Of a DNA stretch of 64,000 nt, positions 8,413-19,146 are shown piece by piece (the stretch's first letter is position 1; each line of letters starts with the position of its first letter). Source of the DNA: Paenarthrobacter aurescens (GTDB lineage Bacteria > Actinomycetota > Actinomycetes > Actinomycetales > Micrococcaceae); contig NZ_JAOEFX010000005.1 of the NCBI RefSeq assembly GCF_025421775.1, forward strand, positions 124,001 to 188,000. Direction: 5' to 3'. The translations under genes were made by a program, and so were the position numbers. The notes beneath the pieces are model-generated. The model did no database searches. It saw only the letters and a list, made by a program, of their open reading frames with translations, and was not told the DNA's origin.

Positions 8413-9500
8413 GCCCCGAATTCATTCCCCCGGCCAAACCCATCATCGGCGATGAAGAGCGCAAGGCCGTTGATGCCGTGCTGGCTTCCGGCCAACTCGC
8501 CCAGGGCACGGAGGTAGCCGCTTTCGAGGAGGAGTTCTCCCAGGTCCTCCTCGATGGCAGGGCCGCCGTTGCTGTCAACTCCGGCACCTCGGGTCTTCAC
8601 CTGGGCCTGCTGGCTGCCGGCATCGGCGCTGGAGACGAGGTCATCGTTCCGTCGTTTACTTTCGCAGCGACGGCCAACTCGGTGGCACTGACTGGTGCCA
8701 CTCCCGTTTTCGCTGACGTTGATCCGGATCACTACACTCTGGACCCGGCATCCGTCGAAGCAAAAATCACCGACCGTACAGCGGCCATCATGCCAGTGCA
8801 CCTCTACGGGCACCCGTTCAACGTCGATGCGATTGGCGCGCTTGCAACCAAGCACGGCGTCAAGGTCTTCGAGGACGCTGCTCAGGCCCATGGCGCAGCA
8901 GTTAATGGACGCAAGGTTGGCACGTTTGGCGACTTCGCCATGTTCAGCCTTTACCCCACCAAGAACATGACGTCGGGTGAGGGTGGCATGGTCAGCACTG
9001 GTCTGGCCGACGTGGAGCGTCGCCTCCGGTTGCTCCGCAACCAGGGGATGGAACGCCAGTACGAAAACGAACTGGTTGGCTTCAACTGCCGCATGACCAA
9101 CATCCATGCCGCCATCGGCCGCGTCCAGCTGACCAAGGTCAACGGCTGGACCAAGACCCGCCAGGAAAACGCTGCCTTCTTTGACGCGAACATCGAAGGC
9201 GTTGTCACGCCTAAGGTCGCCGAAGGCTACGAACACGTTTACCACCAGTACACGATCCGCATCGCTGAGGACCGTGACGGTTTTGCCAAGGCCCTGCGTG
9301 AGGAATACAACGTTGGCTGCGGGGTCTACTACCCGATTCCCAACCACCGTCTTGCGCCTTTCCAGACCTCGGATGACCTCCCCGTCACCGAAGAGGCGGC
9401 AGCAAGCGTGCTCTCCCTTCCGGTGCACCCGTCACTGAGCCAGGATGACCTTGACCGGATTGTTGCCGCCGTCAACGCTGTCGCCAAGGCGGGTAGCTAG
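8409..9500 (+). CDS. DegT/DnrJ/EryC1 sugar aminotransferase, WbpE-like
   Basis: A 363-residue PLP enzyme of the DegT family. It has the conserved N-terminal 'GSGQLAQG'-type substrate loop, 'NSGTSGLHLGLLAAG' for cofactor phosphate, 'EDAAQAHGA', and the catalytic lysine in 'YPTKNMTSGEGG' near residue 186. WbpE transfers an amino group to C3 of the 3-keto UDP-sugar acid made by WbpB. It overlaps the acetyltransferase upstream by 4 bp and the oxidoreductase downstream by 1 bp, forming a coupled three-gene unit. The exact sugar is inferred from the neighbours. Confidence 0.88.
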   Translation: MSPEFIPPAKPIIGDEERKAVDAVLASGQLAQGTEVAAFEEEFSQVLLDGRAAVAVNSGTSGLHLGLLAAGIGAGDEVIVPSFTFAATANSVALTGATPVFADVDPDHYTLDPASVEAKITDRTAAIMPVHLYGHPFNVDAIGALATKHGVKVFEDAAQAHGAAVNGRKVGTFGDFAMFSLYPTKNMTSGEGGMVSTGLADVERRLRLLRNQGMERQYENELVGFNCRMTNIHAAIGRVQLTKVNGWTKTRQENAAFFDANIEGVVTPKVAEGYEHVYHQYTIRIAEDRDGFAKALREEYNVGCGVYYPIPNHRLAPFQTSDDLPVTEEAAASVLSLPVHPSLSQDDLDRIVAAVNAVAKAGS

Positions 9501-10486
9501 TGGCGAATCTGCGCGCAGGCCTCATCGGACTTGGAATGATGGGGCGTCACCACGCCCGTGTCATTCGTGAACTTGAAGGCGTTGACCTTGTTGCTGTTGC
9601 CGATTCCTTCGGAGACCCCCACAACGTTGCCGACGGCCTGACGGTTTTCAACACGGTTGAGGAACTCATCGCACAGGGCATTGATATGGCTGTGGCGGCA
9701 GTGCCCACGATCCTCCACGAGGAAGTGGCGCTGCAGCTTGCCGAGGCAGGTGTCCACTGCCTCGTCGAGAAGCCGATCGCGAATGATTCCGAATCTGGCC
9801 GACGGATCGCTGAAGCCTTTGAATCCAAGGGCCTCATCGGTGCCGTCGGGCATATTGAACGCTTCAACCCCTCGCTGCAGAGCCTCCGGGACCGGTTGGA
9901 GAATGGTGACCTGGGTGATGTCTACCAGATCAGCACAAGGCGGCAGGGGCCGTTCCCGGCCCGCATAGCCGACGTCGGTGTCGTCAAGGACCTGGCCACC
10001 CACGACATCGACCTCACTGCCTGGCTGGCCCAGAGCAACTTCGTCAACGTCGTGGCCCACACTACCTCCCGCAGTGGCCGCGAGCATGAGGACATGGTCA
10101 CGGCCATTGGCCATCTCAAGAGTGGCGTTGTGACGAACCACATTGTCAACTGGTTGTCACCCATGAAGGAACGCACCACGGTGGTCCTTGGCGAACGCGG
10201 CGCGTTCATTGCCGACACCATTTCCGCGGACCTCACGTTCGTGGAGAACGGCACGTTCCAGACGGACTGGGATTCCGTTGCGGCATTCCGCGGTGTTTCC
10301 GAGGGGTCATCGACGCGCTTTGCGCTGGCAAAGCGTGAACCCCTCAAAATGGAGCACGAGGCCTTCCGTGATGCAGTTCTCGGAAAGTCCTTGAACATTG
10401 TCACCATGGCAGAGGGGCTCGAGACCCTGAGGGTCGCGGAGGCTGTTTTGGAATCCGCGAAATCCGGCTCAGTCATCACTCTCTGA
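9500..10486 (+). CDS. Gfo/Idh/MocA family oxidoreductase, WbpB-like
   Basis: A 328-residue NAD-dependent dehydrogenase with an N-terminal Rossmann fold ('GLIGLGMMGRHHARV') and the family motif 'EKPI' near residue 90. The C-terminal beta-sheet domain carries 'DLATHDIDLTAWL'. In the WbpB/E/D route it would oxidise C3 of UDP-GlcNAcA before transamination. It starts at GTG overlapping the previous stop. A perfect-stem terminator follows 26 bp after the stop and closes the transcript. WbpA, the UDP-GlcNAc 6-dehydrogenase needed for the route, is not in the window. Confidence 0.85.
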   Translation: MANLRAGLIGLGMMGRHHARVIRELEGVDLVAVADSFGDPHNVADGLTVFNTVEELIAQGIDMAVAAVPTILHEEVALQLAEAGVHCLVEKPIANDSESGRRIAEAFESKGLIGAVGHIERFNPSLQSLRDRLENGDLGDVYQISTRRQGPFPARIADVGVVKDLATHDIDLTAWLAQSNFVNVVAHTTSRSGREHEDMVTAIGHLKSGVVTNHIVNWLSPMKERTTVVLGERGAFIADTISADLTFVENGTFQTDWDSVAAFRGVSEGSSTRFALAKREPLKMEHEAFRDAVLGKSLNIVTMAEGLETLRVAEAVLESAKSGSVITL

Positions 10487-10512
10487 GCACTTCAGATCAA
10501 GCAAGGCACCAA

Positions 10513-10541
10513 GGGGAGGTTGGCCGCTGGCCAACCTCCCC
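10513..10541 (+). terminator. Hairpin terminator after the sugar-acid cassette
   Basis: A 13-bp stem, GGGGAGGTTGGCC paired with GGCCAACCTCCCC around a 3-base loop, follows the oxidoreductase stop. The downstream tract is only weakly T-rich. Confidence 0.7.
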
Positions 10542-10621
10542 TAGCCGTTTCCGGGCGCGGCCCCTCACCACGGTGCCCCGCCCCGGATACCGGGAACCCG
10601 AGTCATGTCGGGTAGCCTTGA

Positions 10622-13857
<3,236 letters not shown>

Positions 13858-13859
13858 CG

Positions 13860-14717
13860 ATGTCGAACTCCACTGATACGTATGCTGTTCCGGGGGTGGG
13901 CGCCGGGCTGCTGGACGTCTACCGCCGGCGGTACCTTCTTAAGCTGATTGTCCGCAAGGAACTCCGTGTCCGCTACCGCGGCTCGGTACTGGGTTTGGCT
14001 TGGTCCTATGTCAAGCCGCTGGTCCAGTATGTGGTCCTGTTTTTTGCCTTGGGCATCGTGTTGCGGGTTGGGGATCAAATTCCCAACTACGCGCTTTACA
14101 TGTTCTCCGGTGTCATTGTCATCAACTTCTTCTCGGAGGCATTCTCGAATGCCACCCGATCCATCGTCTCGAATGCGGCACTGGTAAAGAAGATCTATCT
14201 TCCGCGTGAGCTGTTCCCGGTGGCATCCGTATGGGTGGCTGCAGTCCACTTCCTGCCGCAATTGATTGTCCTGCTGGCCGCAGCACTGCTGAGCGGATGG
14301 CATCCGGACATCATGCAGCTCTTCGGTGCCCTTCTTGGTTTTGTCATTGTGGCCGTTACGGCAACAGGCCTTGGCCTGTTGGCCGGTGCCATCAACGTGT
14401 TCTTCCGGGATGCCGAGAACATCGTGGACATGCTGATGATGATCGTGACATGGACTTCGCCGGTCTTGTATGACTGGACCATGATCCGCCGCCTGGCCGC
14501 GCCTTGGGTATTGACGATCTACCAGCTCAACCCCATTACCGTTGCGGTGGAACTGTTCCACTGGGCGTTTTGGTATCCAACGGTCAATCAGCCTGTCGAA
14601 TTGCCTCCACACCTCCTGGTGACCGGCTTCATCGGACTGGGCATGGCGGCACTGTTCCTTGTTATTGGCCAGATCGTCTTCCGACGGCTCGAGGGCCACT
14701 TTGCGCAGGAGGTCTAA
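13860..14717 (+). CDS. Polysaccharide ABC-2 exporter permease, Wzm-like
   Basis: A 285-residue membrane protein with about six helices and the ABC-2 polysaccharide exporter N-terminus ('RKELRVRYRGSVLGLAWSY'). It resembles mycobacterial Rv3783, which with Rv3781 flips lipid-linked galactan. It starts 2 bp after the glfT2-like stop and abuts the ATPase gene, so the pair probably exports the polymer made by GlfT2. Confidence 0.9.
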   Translation: MSNSTDTYAVPGVGAGLLDVYRRRYLLKLIVRKELRVRYRGSVLGLAWSYVKPLVQYVVLFFALGIVLRVGDQIPNYALYMFSGVIVINFFSEAFSNATRSIVSNAALVKKIYLPRELFPVASVWVAAVHFLPQLIVLLAAALLSGWHPDIMQLFGALLGFVIVAVTATGLGLLAGAINVFFRDAENIVDMLMMIVTWTSPVLYDWTMIRRLAAPWVLTIYQLNPITVAVELFHWAFWYPTVNQPVELPPHLLVTGFIGLGMAALFLVIGQIVFRRLEGHFAQEV

Positions 14718-15449
14718 ATGGGTGCAGCAGTAATCGTCAAGGGCCTGAAGAAGACCTTCAACCTCCGCCACTCGCATTCCATGAAGGAAACGCTGGTGTG
14801 GCTTGCCAAGGGGCGGAAAGGGGATCTCACCAAGAAATTCGATGCCTTGCACGACGTCAGCTTTGAGATCCAGCCGGGGGAGACCGTGGCATTGTTGGGC
14901 TTCAACGGCTCCGGCAAGTCCACGCTTCTTAAGCTGATCTCAGGTGTCATCCTGCCTGACCAAGGGACCGTTCGCACCAAGGGCAGGGTCGCGGGCCTGA
15001 TCGAGGTGGGAGCAGGCTTTCACCCGGATTTGTCAGGTCGTGAAAACGTCTACCTCAATGCGGCCATCCTGGGGATGACGGAACAGGAGATCCAGGAAAA
15101 GTTCGACGACATCGTTGCCTTCTCCGAGATTGAACAGTTCATTGACACTGAGGTGAAGTTCTATTCCTCGGGTATGTTCCTCAGGCTTGCGTTTGCGGTA
15201 GCTGTCCATACCCAGCCGGATATCTTCCTCGTGGACGAAATCCTGGCCGTGGGCGACGAACCGTTCCAGAGGAAGTGCCTGGCCAAGATCAAGCAGCTCT
15301 CTGATGAAGGCCGGACTTTGGTGGTGGTCAGCCACGACCTTGACATGATTTCGCGGATCTGTGACCGGGGAGTGGTGCTGTCCTCGGGCACGGTCCAGTT
15401 CGAGGGTCCGGCTGACCAAGCCGTGGCGTGGCTGCGGGAACGTAACTAA
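14718..15449 (+). CDS. Polysaccharide ABC exporter ATPase, Wzt-like
   Basis: A 243-residue ABC ATPase with Walker A 'GFNGSGKST' near 61, Q-loop region 'VAGLIEVGAGFHPDLSGREN', the Wzt-type signature 'YSSGMFLRLAFA' in place of LSGGQ, and Walker B 'DIFLVDEIL'. It lacks the C-terminal carbohydrate-binding domain of long Wzt proteins, as do mycobacterial galactan exporters. Start ATG directly follows the permease stop. Confidence 0.92.
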   Translation: MGAAVIVKGLKKTFNLRHSHSMKETLVWLAKGRKGDLTKKFDALHDVSFEIQPGETVALLGFNGSGKSTLLKLISGVILPDQGTVRTKGRVAGLIEVGAGFHPDLSGRENVYLNAAILGMTEQEIQEKFDDIVAFSEIEQFIDTEVKFYSSGMFLRLAFAVAVHTQPDIFLVDEILAVGDEPFQRKCLAKIKQLSDEGRTLVVVSHDLDMISRICDRGVVLSSGTVQFEGPADQAVAWLRERN

Positions 15450-15522
15450 GCCGCATCCAATTGCAAAGAGTCGTCTGTCAACGGATGGCTGGTGGAAGCA
15501 TCTAAGAAAGGCGATCGTAGGA

Positions 15523-17631
15523 ATGGGTATCGGCCCGCTGCTGTTGTGTGTACTCCTGATCGTTGTGTTGTGGTGGGGCCCGGGGTGGATCCTGGGAGAA
15601 GCGTTGGGCGTTCGCCGGGTTCTACTGCCCGTTGTAGCGCCGTTGCTCGGAATGGGCGTCCTGACGGTCATCGGCGTCATGGGAAATGCGCTGGGGCTCA
15701 GTTGGCAGTTGCTCCCGGTGACGGCGGTGCTGCTGGTGCTGTGTGCACTCCTGTTTGCCCTGCGCTTGACGCTGCGGCGCTATTTCCCGGACAAATTCGG
15801 CACCGTTGCCCAGCCGCCAGTCTTTGGCAAGCAGCTTTTTAAGGGATCGTGGTGGATCCTCCTGGCCGGTTTGGTCGCTGGCGGTGCGGTTGCCGCTGTC
15901 TCTTGGATTGTGGGAACCGAAGGCCTCCAAGGGATCAACCAGGACTGGGACATTCCCTGGCACGCCAACATGATCCGACTGATCTCCGTGAACCACGAGT
16001 GGGATCCGAGTATCGCAGGCAACTTTGCCTACTACGACACCACCATTCCTGAAGCTCCCATCCGGAGCTACCCCATCGCCTTCCACGCGGTGTTGTCTCT
16101 GTTCTGGCCCATGAGCGGCGTAAGCATCCCAGTGTTCCTGAACGTCTTTGTCCTGGTGATGATGGCAGTTCAACTGCCGTTGAGCACCATGGCCTTGACC
16201 ATGCTGGTCACCCGCCGCCCGATTGCTCTGGCGGCCGCGGCGGCCGTTGCCGGTTGGTTTACGGTCTACCCATACGACCTCTTGTGGCGTGGCCCGTTGA
16301 TTCCGTTCTTTGCCGGAATGCTGCTGGTTGGGCCGTTCGCCCTGCTGGCAGTGAAGGGGGCCGTGGAGCGACAGAAGTTCTGGATCCCCGGCATCGCTTT
16401 TGGCGCAGTCGGACTCATCGCAGTCCATCCCTCACTGGCCTTCGTTGTCCTGCCCGTACTGATCTTCTGGTTGATTTCTGCATTGATCCGCCGCAAGGGC
16501 AGGATCCTCGGCATTACGGTCTACCTTGCGGTCTCCGGTGTTCTGGCAGTCGTCCTCGGTTGGCCGATCATCGCCCAGATGCTGAAGGAATCCGAGCGCG
16601 TCTCCAAGCAGGTCTGGGCCGCGGACACTGACCGCAACGGTGCTATCCAAAACATCATTTTCCTGAACCACGGTTCAATGGCAATGCCGATCCTGACGGC
16701 GCTTGTGGCCCTTGGCTGCCTGGCCGTGGTCCTCAGGATCCGCATGTGGTGGTATTTCGGTCCTGTCCTCGCCTTCGCCTTCCTCTCGGTCTACACCATG
16801 GGTACAGACAACCCGCGTTTCATGACTTTGACGGCCCCGTTCTACGACGACCAGTGGCGAATCTTCGGCATACTTGTGATGCTCCTTGTGCCCCTTGCGG
16901 GTTTGGGAGTGGCGCAGGTGGCTGAAGCCATCGCCTGGCTGGTGGCAAAGGTACGCAGCCGCTCGGCCAACTCCACTACGGACGGAATCAAAGCCGGCCG
17001 GAGGCCCAGCCACGTGGTGACCGCAGTTGCCGCGGCAGCGGTACTCCTTGTCAGTGGCATCGCGGCTATCCCGTACTTCAAGCAAAACGCCGAGCGGATA
17101 AACATCAACACCAAAGTTAACGGGGCGACGCTGAGTGCATCTGAAGTCGGCCTCCTCAGCAAAATCGATCAGTATGTGCCGCAGGACGCCACGGTACTGA
17201 ACGATTCGTGCGACGGCTCGGTCTGGATGTACGCCCTCGGCAACCGCATGCCGATGATCCGGCACTTCGAGATTCTTCCTACGAATCGTCAGTTGCTCGT
17301 CCTCCAAAAGCTCCCTGAGCTTGCCACGGATTCGGAAGTACGCGACGCGGCCGCCGAGCTGGGCATCGAATGGGTCTATATTGCTGATGGCAGGATCCGG
17401 GCATGGGACGAGCCCAAGGCCGGGCTGACACAGCCGGACTCCATTCCGTATCTTCAGCTCGTGGTGCGCGAAGGAAACGCCGCGCTCTACAAGATCGACT
17501 GGTCGCAGTTGCCCGGGGGCAAAGAAGCCTTCGACGCCGCAGCCAAGGACCGACTCCAGCTCGACGGCGTATCGGGGATCCTCGAGAACCGGAACCCGGA
17601 CGGAATCGCACCGCTAGGAAGGATCTGCTGA
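15523..17631 (+). CDS. Large polytopic membrane protein, DUF6541-like
   Basis: A roughly 702-residue protein with a dozen or more hydrophobic helices and a soluble C-terminal region (about 570-702). The layout is that of GT-C type membrane glycosyltransferases and DUF6541 proteins of actinobacteria. The start is uncertain: the frame is open from within the ATPase gene, and ATG 15523 is the first methionine beyond that overlap, preceded closely by AGGA. The location between an exporter and GtrA/DPM-like genes suggests a role in decorating the wall polymer. No substrate can be assigned. Confidence 0.7.
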   Translation: MGIGPLLLCVLLIVVLWWGPGWILGEALGVRRVLLPVVAPLLGMGVLTVIGVMGNALGLSWQLLPVTAVLLVLCALLFALRLTLRRYFPDKFGTVAQPPVFGKQLFKGSWWILLAGLVAGGAVAAVSWIVGTEGLQGINQDWDIPWHANMIRLISVNHEWDPSIAGNFAYYDTTIPEAPIRSYPIAFHAVLSLFWPMSGVSIPVFLNVFVLVMMAVQLPLSTMALTMLVTRRPIALAAAAAVAGWFTVYPYDLLWRGPLIPFFAGMLLVGPFALLAVKGAVERQKFWIPGIAFGAVGLIAVHPSLAFVVLPVLIFWLISALIRRKGRILGITVYLAVSGVLAVVLGWPIIAQMLKESERVSKQVWAADTDRNGAIQNIIFLNHGSMAMPILTALVALGCLAVVLRIRMWWYFGPVLAFAFLSVYTMGTDNPRFMTLTAPFYDDQWRIFGILVMLLVPLAGLGVAQVAEAIAWLVAKVRSRSANSTTDGIKAGRRPSHVVTAVAAAAVLLVSGIAAIPYFKQNAERININTKVNGATLSASEVGLLSKIDQYVPQDATVLNDSCDGSVWMYALGNRMPMIRHFEILPTNRQLLVLQKLPELATDSEVRDAAAELGIEWVYIADGRIRAWDEPKAGLTQPDSIPYLQLVVREGNAALYKIDWSQLPGGKEAFDAAAKDRLQLDGVSGILENRNPDGIAPLGRIC

Positions 17632-17633
17632 TC

Positions 17634-18119
17634 ATGAAGGCATTCATCTCCAAGTTCCTGGCGTCCAGCTTGTTCAAGTTCCTCCTGATTGGCGGTTTGA
17701 GCTTCCTTCTGGACCTCGGACTGCTGGCCCTGTGCTTCCAGGTCTTCGGCTGGCCGTTGTGGCTTGCCACGGGCGCCGGCTTTTGGGGCAGCTTCTTCTT
17801 CAACTACTTCCTGCAGCGCCACTTTGCGTTCAACGGCGGCGGAACAGCCATTGGCGGGGTGCTGAGGTATTCGGGGCTTCTTGTTTTCAACACGCTTGCC
17901 GTGATGGGAATCGTTGAGCTTTTTGAATTCATAGGTGCCGGGTACGTGGTGGGTAAAGTTGTTGCGACGATCGTGACCATGGGATGGAACTACTTCATTT
18001 ACAAGCACTGGGTCTTCCCGCAAAAGAAGCAACCGGAGACCGGTAGCGAACAGTTAGATGGCCAGTCGGGCACCGACACGCCAACACAGAGACTCACACC
18101 AAACAGCAGCGAAGGATAA
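17634..18119 (+). CDS. GtrA family membrane protein
   Basis: A 161-residue protein with four membrane helices, the GtrA pattern. The N-terminus has 'FLLIGGLSFLLDLGLLAL' and the conserved 'FFFNYFLQRHFAF' and 'WNYFIYKHWVF' motifs are present. The last ~35 residues form a polar tail. GtrA proteins are thought to flip polyprenyl-phosphate sugars. The ATG lies 2 bp after the preceding stop, with AGGAAGGA upstream. It is paired with the DPM1-like transferase downstream, the usual GtrA partner. Confidence 0.9.
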   Translation: MKAFISKFLASSLFKFLLIGGLSFLLDLGLLALCFQVFGWPLWLATGAGFWGSFFFNYFLQRHFAFNGGGTAIGGVLRYSGLLVFNTLAVMGIVELFEFIGAGYVVGKVVATIVTMGWNYFIYKHWVFPQKKQPETGSEQLDGQSGTDTPTQRLTPNSSEG

Positions 18120-18122
18120 TCG

Positions 18123-19079
18123 ATGTATCGAGGCGTTCGAATTGCCGCGGTAGTACCGGCCTACAAAGAAGAAAACCACATCGCCCAGGTCATCGAAACG
18201 ATGCCTGATTTTGTTGATGACATCGTCATCGTCGATGACTGCAGCCCTGACGACACGTCAGGCGCAGCACGCCGTGCCGACGACGGTCGGGTCACCTTGA
18301 TCCGGCACGAGGTCAACCAGGGCGTGGGAGGCGCGGTCCTTACGGCTCACAAAGCCGCAATGGAACTGGGCGCCGACATCAACGTGGTCATGGCCGGCGA
18401 TGCCCAGATGGATCCCGACTACCTTCCGCAGCTTCTTGATCCAGTGGTTGATGGCTACGGCTTCGCGAAAGCCAACCGCTTCTTCTCGGGTGAGTCATTT
18501 GCGGGAATGCCTGGCTACCGCATCTTCGGCAACATCGTGTTGTCTTTCATGACGAAGCTTGCCTCGGGTTATTGGCACATCTTCGATCCGCAGAATGGCT
18601 ACACGGCCATTCGCACCGAGGTCCTTCGCCGTCTCCCGATGAACAAAGTTGCCGCGCGCTACAGCTTCGAGAATGACCTCCTGATCCACCTGAACATTCT
18701 TGACGTTCCGATCGTTGATGTGCCGATTCCGGCCGTTTACGGCAACGAAGTGTCCAGCATCAAGCTGCGGAAGGTCATTCCCGAACTTCTGGCGATGCTC
18801 TTCGGCGGCTTCTGGCGCCGTGTGTGGTGGAAATACATGGTGTGGTCCTTCTCGGCGGTCGCCCTCCTGCTGATCGCCGGCATCGCCCTCATCGTCATGG
18901 GTCTGGTTGCCGGAATCTGGGTTCTTGCCGCCAGCGTTGGGTCTCCGACTGCAGGGTCGGTGATGTTGGCTGTGGTGCCCTTTGTGCTGGGCGTTCAGAT
19001 GCTGTTGGTTTCCCTCCAATTGGATATCCAAGCGAGCCCGAACAGGCCCACCATGCATCCCATGAAGGAACGTACGTAG
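18123..19079 (+). CDS. GT2 glycosyltransferase, polyprenyl-phosphate sugar synthase-like
   Basis: A 318-residue protein with a DPM1-like GT-A domain (about 1-215: 'VVPAYKEENHI', 'IVIVDDCSPD', 'VMAGDAQMDPDYL') followed by two C-terminal membrane helices (about 240-265 and 275-300). Such enzymes load a sugar onto polyprenyl phosphate. The product would feed GtrA and a GT-C transferase such as the large membrane protein upstream. It is the last gene of the cluster and is followed by a strong terminator. Confidence 0.88.
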   Translation: MYRGVRIAAVVPAYKEENHIAQVIETMPDFVDDIVIVDDCSPDDTSGAARRADDGRVTLIRHEVNQGVGGAVLTAHKAAMELGADINVVMAGDAQMDPDYLPQLLDPVVDGYGFAKANRFFSGESFAGMPGYRIFGNIVLSFMTKLASGYWHIFDPQNGYTAIRTEVLRRLPMNKVAARYSFENDLLIHLNILDVPIVDVPIPAVYGNEVSSIKLRKVIPELLAMLFGGFWRRVWWKYMVWSFSAVALLLIAGIALIVMGLVAGIWVLAASVGSPTAGSVMLAVVPFVLGVQMLLVSLQLDIQASPNRPTMHPMKERT

Positions 19080-19089
19080 GAACTCCCAT

Positions 19090-19138
19090 AAAAGGGGGAG
19101 GGGCCGGACCCTTGGCGTCCGGTCCCTCCCCCTTTTTT
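19090..19138 (+). terminator. Strong intrinsic terminator after the galactan cluster
   Basis: A long near-perfect stem (AAAGGGGGAGGGGCCGGAC and its complement) ends in six T residues. It lies between the convergent glycosyltransferase and FG-GAP protein genes and could serve both. Confidence 0.92.
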
Positions 19139-19146
19139 ATGTGGTT

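Noticed and set aside
8292..9428. 378-codon minus-strand frame
   Set aside because: Antisense shadow of the DegT aminotransferase gene.
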